Source: Pegoplata infirma
Taxonomy: Eukaryota; Arthropoda; Insecta; Diptera; Anthomyiidae
Direction of reading: 5' to 3'
Length of the DNA stretch: 64,000 bases
Assembly (NCBI GenBank): GCA_963921195.1
Contig: OY992537.1
Span: 61,368,400 to 61,432,399, forward strand
Positions 33,545 through 45,714 of this stretch are shown here, piece by piece. Within the stretch, counting starts at the first letter, position 1. Every line of letters starts with the position of its first letter. Position numbers and translations under genes: made by a program. The notes under the pieces are model-generated. The model had not been told where the DNA came from. It saw only the letters and a program-made list of their open reading frames with translations, and made no database searches.

Positions 33545-35267
33545 TTTTCAGAATTCTTTAAATCTCTTTTATAGGAAAAATTTTTTCGAATCTTATAATT
33601 TTTATGTATAAATAATGTCTCAGAATCTGAGAATTTTTCTATAGAAAAAATGTTTCAGAGAATTTTTCTATAGCAAAAATGTCTCGAAATCTGAGAATTT
33701 TTCCATAGAAAAAATGTCTCAGATTCTGAGAATTTTTCAACAGAAAATACGTTTCAGAATCTGAGAATTTTTCAATGTAAAAAAGAAAAAATGTCTCAGG
33801 ATCTGAGAATTTTTCTATAGAAAAAATGTCTTAGAATCTGAGAATTTTTCTATAGAAAAAATGTCTCAGAATCTGAGAATTTTTCTATAGAAAAAATGTC
33901 TCAGAATCTGAGAATTTTTCTATAGAAAAAATTTCTCAGAATCTGAGAATTTTTTTAAAGAAAAAATTTATTAGAAACTGAAAATTTTTCTATAGAAAAA
34001 ATGTCTCAGAATCTGAGAATTTTTCTATAGAAAAAAAGTTTCAGAATTTTTCAATACAAAAAATTTCACATAATCTAAAAAATATTCTATTGAAAAAAAG
34101 GTTCCAGAATCTGAGAATTTTTCTAAAAAAAAATGCTTCAGAACCGGAGAATTTTTCTATAGAAGAAATGTCTCAGAATCTGAGAATTTTTCAAAAGAAA
34201 AAATTTCTCAGAATTGTGAATTTTTTTACAGAAAAAATTTCTCAGAATCGGCGAATTTTTCTAAAGAAAAAATTTCTCAGAATCTCAAAACTTTTCTATA
34301 GAAAAAATGTCTCAGAATCTGAGAGTTTTTCTATAGAAAAAATGTCTCAGAATCTGAGAATTTTTCTAAAGAAAAAATTTATTAGAAACTGAAAATTTGT
34401 CTCAGAATCTGAGAATTTTTCTTTGGAAAAAAAGTTTCAGAATTTTTAAATACAAAAAATTTCACATAATCTAAAAAATGTTCTATTGAAAAAAAGGGTC
34501 CAAAATCTGAGAATTTTTCTAAAGAAAAAATGCTTCAGAACCGGAGAATTTTTCTAAAGAAGAAATGTCTCAGAATCTGAGAATTTTTCTAAAGATAAAA
34601 TGTCTCAGAATTGTGAATTTTTTACAGAAAAAATTTCTCATAATCTGCGAATTTTTCTAAAGGAAAAATTTCTCAGAAACTGAGAATTTTTTTATAGAGA
34701 AAATTTCTCAGAATCTGTGATTTTTTCTATAGAAAAAATGTCTCAGAAACGACGAATTTTTCTGTAGAAAAATTTCTCAGAATCTAAGAATTTTTAGAAA
34801 ATTTTCTATAGAAAAATGTTTAAGGATCTGAGAAAATTTCAGATTCTCAGATTCCGGACAAATTTTTCTATAGAAAAATTCTTAGATTATGTGCAATTTT
34901 TTTCTATACAAAAAATTTTCTATATAAATGTTTTCACATTCTACAACGTTTATTCTACAGAAAAACTCTGAGACATTTTTTCTATAGAAAAATTCTAAAT
35001 TTCTACGACATTTTTTTTATAAAAAAGTTCTCAGATCCTGAGACATTTTTCCTATAGAAAGACTATCAGATGTTGATACATTTTGTCTTTAGAAAAATTC
35101 TGAGATTCTGGAACATTTTTGTCAGATTCTGAGACATTTGTTACATAGAAAACTTTTCAGATTTTGAAAAATACCTTAACTCTGTTAATTTTTTATAAAA
35201 AAATTCTTAGCTTTTAAGACATTTTTTCTATAAAAATAAACTTCAAATCCTGAGATATTTTTCTATA
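33545..35267. repeat. 35-bp satellite made of two palindromic modules
   Basis: Each unit joins CTCAGAATCTGAG and TTTTTCTATAGAAAAA with short spacers (AAATGT). Units read in one orientation to about 34850 and in the other after that. Several neighbouring units near 33830-33940 are nearly identical. The array continues after the MITE at 36772. Confidence 0.85.
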
Positions 35268-36769
35268 CACTCAGAAAATTATGTAAGTTACTACATGTTA
35301 GTTAATTGTATATTTTACAGTAGTTAGTTGTTTTCAACTACAAAGTCAGTTGTTTTTGTATGAAAAATATTAAACAACTATTTCTGTTAGTTATTTTAAG
35401 TCGTTTTTTTAACAACTAACAAAAAAGTACTGTGATGTAGTAACAGTTATTTAAAGTAGTTAATTTTATTTTTTTATATCTGAAAAATTTTCAAAGTTTT
35501 TTTCCAAAAAACAAAAATAAATTTTCGTTTTTTTTTTATTTTTCACAACTTTAAAAAAAAAAAAACTTTGAAAAAATTTGGTTTTTAATTTTTTTTTTTG
35601 AAAAATTTTTTGAAAAAAAAAAATATATCGTCGAACTATATTCAATAAATGCCAACTCGAAAAAGCTTACTGTTCAGGAGAGCTAAAAAACAATTTTTTT
35701 CGCTTATTATTGCAAAAATAAACAATGTACCTTCCACAAGATGGTTTAAATATTCTAAACAATTTTTACCTATACAAAAATTTTCATATTTTGCACTTGT
35801 TTGCGTATTTTTCAGAGATGGCATTTATTACTATATCAAAAAACAAATATTTTTTTAGAGTTGGCATATTTTGTCGGAAAATAAAAATACATTTTTTTTC
35901 AGAAAAATTTTAAAAATTTTTTTTTTTTGGTTTTTGTTATCCTTAGTACGGTAATTGCAAAAACTGAACAAAAAATTAAAAATCTTTGCATATTTTTAAA
36001 AGTTACTAGCTCCGAAAGCCTTTTAATCTCAGGGTGGTCAACTTTGGCCCTCTGTAACTCACGCTGTATTGTAATAGGGTCACTCCAAACTAGCTATTTT
36101 GAAAGCTTATATCATTGACTTTATTTGCCCCATTCATAATGTTTCAATCTGATAAATAGTTTGAAAGTTACATAAATATAAGCATTTTTTTTTTTGCAAA
36201 CACTATTTACCGATATTTTCAAAATGGCAATATCTCGAGAACCAGTCATTAGATATCAAAATTTGTACAAGATTCGTGTTTAGCATGGCAAATGCAATAA
36301 GATATGTGGTCTAATTTGTTTTAAAAAAATTTTTGAAAATTTTTTGGAAATTTACAATGGGAGTTGGCATTTATTTCCACCAAAAAAATATGTACTTTGA
36401 GTTAGCAGAATAACAAAAATGGATGTAAAACGACAACAAATTATTTTTTTGCTCTGAAATTTTTATGGCAGATAGGTATTACATAGGGGAGCTATTTGCC
36501 ATCGGAAACTCATTTCCGTCAAATTTGAGTTGGCATATTTTGAATATAGGTTCACGATATATTGATTAATTTATTTTTACTACATTTTAGTTGTTTTGAC
36601 TACAAATGTAAGTAGTTTTTACTACATAAGTCAGTTCTTTTTTGTCAGTTAAAATAACTAACATTGTTAGTTGATTTAACTGAAAAAGTAGTTGACCCCA
36701 AAACAACTTACAAAGTAGTTATTTTAACTGATATTTTCAGTTGATTTTACTAACATAATTTTTTGAGTG
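35268..36769 (+). mobile_element. E-family MITE inserted in the satellite
   Basis: CACTCAGAAAATTATG at the left and CATAATTTTTTGAGTG at the right, TATA on both sides, with satellite wording continuing across. It contains a nested 930-bp element. Confidence 0.8.
35628..36557. mobile_element. 930-bp element with TCGTGAACCTATATTCAA-type ends
   Basis: The left end TCGTCGAACTATATTCAA and inverted right end TCGTGAACCTATATTCAA both continue to ATGCCAACTC. TATA flanks both sides. GAGTTGGCAT recurs inside near 35860, 36360 and 36527. It is related at ends and subterminal sequence to 17312-18254. Confidence 0.75.
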
Positions 36770-36771
36770 TA

Positions 36772-37825
36772 TAACAATTCTTAGATTCTGAGACATTTTT
36801 TCTATAGTAAAACTCTCAGTTTCTGAGACATTTTTTCTATCGAAAAATTTTCAGATTCTGAGACACTTTTTCTATCGAAAAATTTTCAGATTCTGAGACA
36901 TTTTTTTCTAAAAGAAAATTCTCAGATTCTGGAACATTTTATCTGTAGTAAAATTCTCAGATTCTGAGACATTTTTCTCAGATTTTGAGAAATTTTTTTT
37001 CCAGATTTTGAGACATTTTTTCTATAGAAACATTTTAGATTCTGAGAATTTTTTTTTATAGAAAAATTCTGAGATCCCGAGACTTTATTTTTATAGAAAA
37101 ATTCTTAGATTTTGAGTAATTTTTCTATAGAAAAATTCTCAAACTCTGAGACATTTTTTCTATGGAATTCTCACAGATTCTGAGAGATTTGTTCTATAGA
37201 AAAATTCGCAGATTCTGAGATTCTGAGAATTATAGAAAAATTCTTGGGGTTCACAAACATGAACAGGGCCAACAATTTTATCCGTTTTCCTGTAGCTTTT
37301 GAGATTTTGCAATTTTAATTTTTTTGCAACAATCTGAGAATCTAAAAATTTTTCTATAGAAAAAAATATCTGAGACATTTTTCGGTAGAAAATATGTCTC
37401 CTTAGATCTGCCTTTTCCATATGTAAAAGCATTTTTTGAACACGCTTTTCGCAGCGAGTACATAGAGCCTTTGTTTAGATACAGTCATGTCTGCATTCCC
37501 ATTTTGAATCTTCTTGGCGTTCAAAGTTTTTAGCTCGTCCGCTTTTTCATTCCCTAGAATATTTTTATGACCTGGAATGTCTTAGAATCTGAGAATTTTT
37601 CTTTTGGAATTGCTCAGAATATGAAATTTTTTCTATAGAAAAAATTTCTCAGTATCTAAAAATTTTTCTATAGAAAAAATTTGGCAGAATCTGAGAATTA
37701 TTCCATAGTGAAATTGCTCAGAATCTGAAAATTGTTCTATAGAAAAAATTGCACAGGAATCTGAGAATTTTTCTATACAAAAAAAATGTGTCAGAATCTG
37801 AGATATTTTCTATAGAATCAATTTT
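36772..37825. repeat. 35-bp satellite, right part
   Basis: The same modules in reverse orientation to about 37260 and forward after about 37330. Interrupted near 37240-37570 by other sequence, including a LINE remnant. Confidence 0.75.
37396..37575 (-). pseudogene. RNase H domain remnant of a non-LTR retrotransposon
   Basis: The minus strand reads PGHKNILGNEKADEL, the conserved C-terminal RNase H block (PGH..GNE.AD.L) of LINEs. About 40 more codons follow, down to a stop near 37396. The upstream part is replaced by satellite. It is a short orphan fragment, too diverged to place in a clade. Confidence 0.6.
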
Positions 37826-38699
37826 GTCCTAAACGCAACACAAAGGTTAATTATACACTAAAACAATTTAAATTAAACTGCACTTTTTCAAAAAAAAAAA
37901 AAAAATTCTCCTTGTATACGACTGGCTATTCCCCATTATTACGTTTGCCTTCAATTGTACTGTTTTTTGTCTTCTTCTTCATGTTTTTTTTTTTAGTTTG
38001 ACGTAAGTAACAAAATGTACTGAGAGGTAACAGGTTGTCAGATATTTTAGCAGCTTGATTTTACATTAAGTACTCCATGTATTTTTCTTTAATTACGCTC
38101 AATTGCGCTGTTATTCAAGTTGGGTACATTTAGTACTTGTATCATGTACAATGTATTTGTATGAGTGTATGAGTTTTATACAGTGTGTGTGTGTGTGTGT
38201 TTGTAAATTTTGTATGACAATATCCCCCCTTTTTTGGTTTGTACCAGAGAGTGTTAAATTTTTGTTCATTTGCTCCCCATGGTTAATGCACTCCATTTGA
38301 ATCACGTCGTTGTACTTGTTTCATTCATGTACATTTTATTTTTATAGCCGGTTTTTGCTCTCATCTTAAGGTCGTTGTGCTGTATTGGGTTTCGTTCGTT
38401 AACCTCATTTACTTGATTTAGTATTTGTTAGCAGAATTGTTTTTATTTTTTTTTTAGACTCTTTTGCATTTTATTTTTGTACTGCAATTTTAGTAGTGCA
38501 ATTGCATTTCACAAATGATTTTTTAAAATTTAGCGGATAATTTTTATTAAAAATTTTGTTTCGGTTAGTTTAAGGATTTTACTAACTGTGTTGTTTGATT
38601 CGAAAAAAAAATCGAAACTTTCGATTCGAAAATAATACAAACTATTTATATTAAATAGAAATTTTTAAAAACTGAACGATTACTTAAAACAAAAATTTA
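37826..38699. other. Low-repeat non-coding stretch with a (GT)n microsatellite
   Basis: (GT)9 at about 38183-38200. Otherwise AT-rich with no supported ORF. Confidence 0.45.
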
Positions 38700-39240
38700 C
38701 TTAATTTACGGATTTTAGATTTTTTGCCTGTGGGCGGAAAAATAGGCTTAATTTAAATTTTTTGAAATTTTTGCTTAATTTAAAGCGCCCTAATGACTTA
38801 GGAAGCTGAAGGAACTTCCTAGAATATAGTCCTAACGATGGCGCATATCCCCAAGTAGTCGGATTTAAAATTTTCGCAATCTGGGCGGCGAATTGAGGAG
38901 AAAAGTTGCGTGTCAAAACTGTGATTTTTTTAACATTTTTATTTCATTTGAACCCCCCAAATGACTTAGGATGCGGAAAATTGCATAGCATTTTTTTCTC
39001 ACAATGAAGCATATCCTGAAGTAATCGGATCTAAATTTTTCAACTTTGGGCGGAGAACTGAAAGGAAAATGGGGGTCACAAAATTGGGATTTTTAACATT
39101 TTAACATCTTTTGAAGCCCTCAAAGGAAGTGGAAAATGCAAAGCGTATAGTCCTTACGATGTAGAATATCCTGAAGTAATCAGATTTAAAATTTCTCGAC
39201 TGTGGACGGAGGAAAAAGGGGCAAACATAGAGTTTTAGAC
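38700..39240. repeat. Three-copy tandem repeat of about 165 bp
   Basis: CCCTAATGACTTAGGAAGC, CCCAAATGACTTAGGATGC and CCCTCAAAGGAAGTGG start successive units. Each unit also has an AATATCCTGAAGTAATC-type block and GGGCGGAG..AAAAGG. It is non-coding. Confidence 0.6.
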
Positions 39241-39315
39241 CCAAGCGAACCATAATTTGCCCTACGATACACGAAATTGGAAAAAGTCGTTATTCCTGCC
39301 ACCCTAATATACATA

Positions 39316-42227
39316 TGAGGCATTCCACACCAAATGTCCACCAAAAAAAAACGTGTGTCCCCAGAATGTCTGAATAGGTGGTATATAGCCCTATATGGAA
39401 CAAAGAAAATTGCGATTTTGGTTTTTCAAATTTTCAAAAACTGGGCTAAGAAGCGTGGAAAATTGTCAAATTTGTGTCGTTTCCCTTGATAAAAAATTTA
39501 TCAAATTAAACGAAATGCACCACAATATCAAATATTTACTTTCTTGTATATTTTTGTATGGACTATAAATTAAAATTTTTTATTTTGGAAAAATTTCACA
39601 ACCAGTTCTGAAATTTTTAATTTCTAAAAAAAAAATTAATATATGGGGTTTTTGTGTCAACTGACACAACTTTTGAAACCGATGTCTTCCGATCGGGATG
39701 AAATTTGCACCAAGGTTAGTCCTATTGGATATTAGTTCAGACACAATTTTTCAACGAGATCGGTCAAGGACTCTCTGAGTTAGAGGGGGTCGAAATTTGA
39801 CATTTTGGCCAAAGAGGTGTTTATTCTCATCCATGTAACTTCTTACCTATTGTTTTAAGCAACAAGTGTTCCGAAGAGTTTAGATAGCTATTTCTTCAGT
39901 CTTTCGAAAAAAAATTATTAAAAAAAATAGAAAAAAAATTTTGATTTTTTTTTTTTAAATCCAAAACTTTTTTGACTTTTTCCTCAAATTGGGCCCTTTT
40001 TTTTTTATTCAAACGATAGCTTAGGTCATTTCCTTTAAGAGCTATGGGGTCGCTTAGTGGGATGCGAGTGGGATATCTATGAAAAACTTTTTTTTTAACT
40101 TTGGAACACAAAAAACGGTTCTTCAATTTGCACTATTAGGCGTGTGATAGCTAACCAGTTTTCGATTTCGATCCGCGATTCCCTCTAATTTTTATAGGTT
40201 CGAAAAATAAAGCACGAGCCAAAAAATGAGGGCGGTGGGATGGGGCCATATGTCCCCTCATCGGGTTCAAAGTTGGGCGTAAAGAGGTAAAAATCCCCAA
40301 GTAGCCCCACAACTGCCCTAGAAACGCCCCTGGAGGGGTGCAATGTGAGACAAACCTCCAATAATTTTCCGCCCCCAACATTTTTCTTGAATATACCTCA
40401 CCCCTATTTCCACTTCCTAAGGGGGCTCCCATACAAAACATTTTTAAAAAACTTGTTCCTACCATTCTAACTTACCCTAAAGTGCCCCTAGTGGAGCCAA
40501 ATGTATGACCGACCTCTATTATTTTATTAATTCCAACATTTTTTGCAAACATACCTACAATGTATCTTTAACCCTTAAGGTGGTCCCCATACATTTCTTT
40601 TGTTTTTTATAAATTTGTTTTATTAAACCAGCTCCTACCGCCCTACCGTGCTTCCTAGAGAGGCAAAAATTACGACCAACTCCCATTATTTTTTAGTTAC
40701 CAACATTTTGTCCAAACATAGTAACACCCTATCTCCACTCCCTAAGGGGGCTCCCATACATTACAAAAACATGTATTTTTAAAAACAAATAAAAAAAAAA
40801 AGAAATGTATGGGGACCCCCTTAAAAGTTAAAAATAAAGGATAGGTATATTCTGAGAAAATATTGGAGTTGAAAAAATATTGGGGGTCGGTCATACATTT
40901 TACTTCTCTAGGGGCACCCTATGGACAGTTAGAGCGGTAGGAGCAAATTTTATAAAAATTTCATTTTGTATGGGAGCCCCCTTAGGAAGTGGAAATAGAG
41001 GTTAGGTATATTCAAGAAAAATGTTGGGGGTAGAAAATTAATCTAGGTCGGTCTTACATTGCACCCCTCCATGGGCAGATCTAGGGCAGTTGTGGGGCTT
41101 TTTGAGGATTTTTACCTCTTTACGCCCAACTTTGACCCCGATGAGGGGCCATATGGCCCCACCCTACCGCCTCATTTTTTGGCTCGTGCTTTCTTTTTCG
41201 AACCTATAAAAATTAGAGGGTATCGTGAATCGAAATCGAAAACTGGTTAGCTATCCCACCCTTATAGTAAAAATTGACGAACCGTTTTTTGTGTTCCAAA
41301 GTTAAAAAAAACTTTTTTCATAGATATCCCACTCGCATCCCACTAAGCGACCCCATAGCTCTTTAAGGAAATGACCTAAGCTTTCTTTTGAATTAAAAAA
41401 AAAAAAGGGCCCAATTTCAGGAAAAAGTCAAAAAAGTTTTGGATTTTTAAGAAAAAAAATCAAAATTTTTTTTGTAAATTTTTTTCGAAAGACTGAAGAA
41501 ATAGCTATCTAAACTCTTTAGGACACTTTTTGCTAAAAACAATAGGTAAGAAGTTTCATGGATGAGAATAAACACCTCTTTGGCCAAAATGTCAAATTTC
41601 GACCCCCTCTAACTCAGAGAGTCCTTGACCGATCTCGTTGAAAAATTGGGTTTGAACTACTATCCAATAGGACTAACCTTGGTGCAAATTTCATTCCGAT
41701 CGGAAGACATCGGTTTCAAAAGTTGTGTCAGTTGACACGAAAACCCCATATATTAAAAATGCGGCCACAATTTTTGTTTTTTTTTTTAATTTTTTGTTAA
41801 AGTTTAGATGTTTATCTACATAAAAAATTTAGGATGGTATTTTTCGTGAAAATCGCTTTTAAATATTGGATTCCTTAAAAATTGTGTAATTCTCTTGTAT
41901 TTTATTGTGTCAACACCGCGTATGAGTAACGAAAATTCGTTGGTTTCGCAAATATTCGTTACTCATACGCAGTGTTGACACAATAAAAAATGTATAAGAG
42001 AATTACAGAATTTTTATGAAATCGAATATTCATTCTCGAAAAATGCCCTCCAAAATTTTTTTGTGTAGATAAACATCTAAATTTAAAAAAAAAATAAAAA
42101 AATAAAAAAAATATATGACCGGATTTTTAAAAAATTGACTTTTTTAAAAAATGAAAAATTTCAGTACTGGTTCTGAAAATCTTCCAAAATAACAATTTTT
42201 GGTCGACATTTAGTGTGAAATGCCTTA
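39316..42227. mobile_element. A-family foldback element, both ends present, interrupted
   Basis: TGAGGCATTCCACACCAAAT at the left after TA, and CATTTAGTGTGAAATGCCTTA at the right before TA. The palindromic centre is near 41945. A 2.1-kb foldback is inserted at 39644-41748. Confidence 0.75.
39644..41748. mobile_element. 2.1-kb foldback element (TA site, TGGGG ends)
   Basis: TGGGGTTTTTGTGTCAACTG at the left and CAGTTGACACGAAAACCCCA at the right, TATA on both sides. Arms of about 600-650 bp are inverted copies. The opposed ORFs at 40151-40465 and 41059-41250 therefore give near-identical peptides. The middle has tandem CCTAAGGGGGCTCCCATACA-type units. There is no protein evidence. Confidence 0.8.
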
Positions 42228-42229
42228 TA

Positions 42230-42627
42230 TGAGGCATTTCACACCAAATGTCCAGCGAAAAATTTCCCAACTAGTTCATCACAATATTTTAATTATTCCG
42301 ACACAACATAAAGTCCAAAGGCATTTTTGTGGCTCTTAAGCTCTCCGATTTATAGTTTTTAAGTTATCCAGTTGTTAAGATTCTTAAGACATTATTGAGT
42401 ACCTCAATTTACATATCCCAAAAACTAAGCAAGGCAGAGCGAAGCGGACAAAAATTTTGAATCAATAACTATACCGATCCTTAATGGGTCCAACTGGGTC
42501 TGAGGTCATCGGGGTCTGGACCCATCAGTTCCAAACCCAATGGGGTCTTCAACCAGTCTGGTCCTCAAATGAGTATGAACTAAATTGAAATAAAATTTTT
42601 CTCATTTTGTAGTTCAAATTGGCATAA
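42230..42627. repeat. A-family left terminus followed by a K module
   Basis: TGAGGCATTTCACACCAAAT starts directly after the TA shared with the preceding copy. After about 30 bp the sequence changes to the K module (AAAAACTAAGCAAGGCAG) and a C-family tail. Confidence 0.5.
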
Positions 42628-44063
42628 TCCCAATTATAAATCTGAGTGTTGGTTTGTCTGTCTGTTCCGCAATCAGGAGAGAACGGCTGAACCGATTTTC
42701 ATGAAATTTTCGCCACAGATAGTACTAACCGAGGCGGGAACTATATGCCATAAGAGAAAGCAATCGGACAAAGGGGCGTAAAATGTCACACCCCTTTTTA
42801 TTTTATGAAACGTTATTCTGCCTTTTCCGTAATAACGCGTAAACGGCTAAACCGATTTTAATAAAATTTTTAGCACAGATAGTACTATCCGAGGCGGAAA
42901 CTATAACCCACAATAGAGGGCGATCGAAAAAGGGGGCGTCAAATGCCACGCCCCTTTTTATTGTATTGAAAGTCATTTCTGCCATTTCCGTAATCACACT
43001 TAAACGGCTGAACCGATTTTCATGAAATTTTTACAACAGATAGTACTAACCGAAGCGTAAACTATTGGCAATTGAAGATGATGATCGAACAAAGGGGCGT
43101 AAAATGCCACGCCATTTTTTATTTTATTATACGTTATTTCTGCCTTTTCTGCAATCACGCTTAAACGGCTCTACCGATTTCCATTATATTTTCACCACAG
43201 ATCCTACCAACCTAGGCCATAAAATATAGCAATCAGACAATGGGGCGTAAAATGCCACGCCCATTTTTATTTAATCACGCATACAGGGCTGAACAGATTT
43301 TAATAAAATCTTTATCACAGATAGTAATAACTGAGGCGGGAACTATAGGTTATAAAAGAGAGCAATCGGACAAAGGAGCGTAAAATGCCATGCCCCTTTT
43401 TGAACGTTATTTCTGCATGTTCTGTAATCACGCATAAACGGCTGAACCGATTTTAATGAAATTTTTACCACAGGTAGTAATAACCGAGGCGGGAATTATC
43501 TTTATGTTTGTGTCGGATACGTGTTACTAAAACTCAAGAAACGAGCCAGGTCTCTTAAGTTTAATTTCGCAATATTTAAATTTTTTGTATTTATGGTATG
43601 ATTTGGCTAAAATATGCACAATATATTTATTAAACAAAAATAAGTTTCCGGAAAAATTTGAAATTGATAGGTGGCGCTGTTGTCGTTTCAATTCTAATTT
43701 ATGTTACAAGTTGGCTCAAATTCACATGATATATTTATGAAACAAAAATAAGTTTTCTGATAAAATTTGGACCCTGTAGATGGTAAAAATGTATTTCTAT
43801 TTCCGTTTATTGGCGATTTCGTAATTCACATGTTTTTAATTTTTGGCTATAAAATCGCTAATTTTTATTATGTGACCCTACCCACCAGAATCTATCAAAA
43901 TACCTACTTTGAATTTTTTGTTAGTTAGGGCGTTTACATTTTAGGTGACGATATGTTTCACCATCAGAAAATTATGTATTATTACCGATAGGTGGCGCTG
44001 GGAAGAAGCTATCCAGATACTCATATCGAAGTCGACCCGGGCAACGCCGGGCGCTTCAGCTAG
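42628..44063 (+). mobile_element. Non-autonomous Helitron, 1,436 bp
   Basis: Starts TCCCAATTATAAATCTGAG after A. It ends in the hairpin CCCGG-GCAACG-CCGGG (44036-44051), 8 nt, then CTAG before T. Six internal units of up to about 165 bp repeat ACGGCTGAACCGATTTT and GGGGCGTAAAATGCCACGCC. GATAGGTGGCGCTG occurs twice in the 3' part. No Rep/helicase ORF. The flanks match the C-family element near 31525-31560, which lacks the Helitron. Confidence 0.85.
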
Positions 44064-44195
44064 TATTTTATAATTTTTTCTTTCCTTTTTTTTAAAAAAA
44101 ACTATGAACTTGAATAAGGGAAAACCATTTTTCTTAAATTTTGTTCATTTCCCCATTTTTTAGTTCATTTTTTTTCTAATTGTGAGTGCCTTTAC
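44064..44195. repeat. C-family right end
   Basis: TTCATTTCCCCATTTTTTAG, then TTCATTTTTTTT and AATTGTGAGTG, like the right end at 31650-31698. Confidence 0.5.
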
Positions 44196-44245
44196 TAATT
44201 TAAAAAATAAAAACTTTTCACTATGAAACTTTGTATTTAGATCGT

Positions 44246-44251
44246 TTTATT
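44246..44251 (-). promoter_or_regulatory. Polyadenylation signal AATAAA of the PXYLP1-like gene
   Basis: AATAAA on the minus strand, about 236 nt beyond the stop codon. It is the first canonical hexamer I found downstream; the intervening 3' UTR is AT-rich and does not match the repeats. Confidence 0.5.
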
Positions 44252-44486
44252 TATATATATTTTACAATTATCTTAATAATTTAAATTTTACAATGATATG
44301 TAACGTTTCAATTGATATATGTTTATGTGCTTAAATCTATATTTAACTAATTTATCACAGTTTTGATATGTGTGGTATTTCTGTTTAATATTAAGTATGG
44401 AATTTGTAAATTCTGATATGTATCGTTTACAATTTGTTTTTTTTAATTAAATTATGTAAAAAAAATACTTAAATCTAAAATTCAAA

Positions 44487-45714
44487 TCAAAATTCATTAG
44501 CTTTTTGTTGTAAAATACAAGCATCCTTAAAATTAGTGGCATTCAGTGGACCAAAATAATCTTCATGAAGAAAACGTATAATATTTTCGATGGGACATAG
44601 ATCCGCTTTATTACCCCGGGAATCTCTGGTAACTCTAAGACTTTTACCCCCCTCACAAAAATCTATTTGTTTTGTAACATCATGACCATCGTAAACTACA
44701 CGAAAATAATAATCGGTATGAGCATCACTTTTATAGACTTCAAAAGCTAAACGGGCGGCATAAGCTATAAAGGTATTTTCGGTTTGTATACCCAAAGCAG
44801 CAGTAAGATATTGCAATGTCCAATCATGACCCGAGTATAATACAAATTTTGTACGATCTCCGGATATCATACGTAACATATAGCTGACAATATGTCGTAT
44901 CATGCCATAGGCTCTCATTAGACCAATTCGTTTGTAATAGGCATGATGAACTTCTCTAGTCGATTGCCAATTCGAATAAGACATAAGCGTGGAGACATGA
45001 TGAGATTCTATACATCCTTCAGTGCTTGTTGTAGACGGTTCATTTTCATTACCATTATGTAGTTCAATTAAATTTGATGCTATATCATCTGCTCCTCCGG
45101 CACGTCCATTATCTCCACCTATTCCACCACCGACAACATCATCTTGATCGATATTGATAACATCATTTAAATCGACATCATTGGCTTTAGTACTAACAAC
45201 AGTACGTTCTGTTCCATTAAGATTCCTACATGGCCACGGTGCATCATGACACATAACGGTTAACATAGCATCTATTACTTCATTTGGATCATTTATTCCG
45301 TTTGGCGTATGTTGCAGCAACTGATTACCAATCCAATGCATTACATTTGCTACCATTGGCTGTTGTAATAATCGCTGTTTTTGCATCTTTAAGAGTTCTT
45401 TCCTTAGAGCATCGGCATGTGGACAAGCACAGTCACTGAAACAAAACGCAATACTATGTGATTCCTTAACATTTAAAGCCAACCATTTATCCGTGGGTAG
45501 AAATGTATAGAGCAAAGCTAATGCCGATTGGAAGGTTCTTCTTACTCGTGTGGTATAGACCACAACTTCGTCCGAATTAAGTAACGTCGAATATGGTGTG
45601 GAGTTCATAACGTTTTTACCATATTGATTGGAAGCTTGTTTGAACCATAAACCCAAAGGATGAGCATAAATTTGATGTAGTGTTTCACCGACATGTAAAA
45701 GTTGAGATATACCT
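44487..45714 (-). CDS. PXYLP1: PXYLP1-like exon 4 (C-terminal two thirds, SGHD)
   Basis: 1,228 nt after a CCATTTCAG acceptor, ending in TGA at 44487-44489. It holds the SGHD proton-donor motif, the conserved Cys pairs, an NGT sequon near residue 345 and the low-complexity acidic/Gly insert. Reading upstream of the first internal start is open to the acceptor and continues the family match (GISQLLHVGETLHQIY). Confidence 0.93.

Noticed and set aside
34090..34392. ORF with repeated SQNLRIFLKKK peptide
   Set aside because: It is the translation of the 35-bp palindromic satellite; period and composition explain it.
33545..35267. Possible CRISPR array because of regular 35-bp spacing
   Set aside because: There are no unique spacers, the whole unit repeats, and the context is eukaryotic.
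40151..41250. Two opposed ORFs with the shared peptide HFLARA..FFEPIKIRG
   Set aside because: They are the two arms of the foldback at 39644-41748, read inward; similarity comes from the inverted repeat, and no family features are visible.
45656..45656. Start of the phosphatase at the first start-like codon of the long exon
   Set aside because: The frame is open upstream to a CATTTCAG acceptor, and exons 1-3 supply the anchor and the catalytic RHGDRGP.
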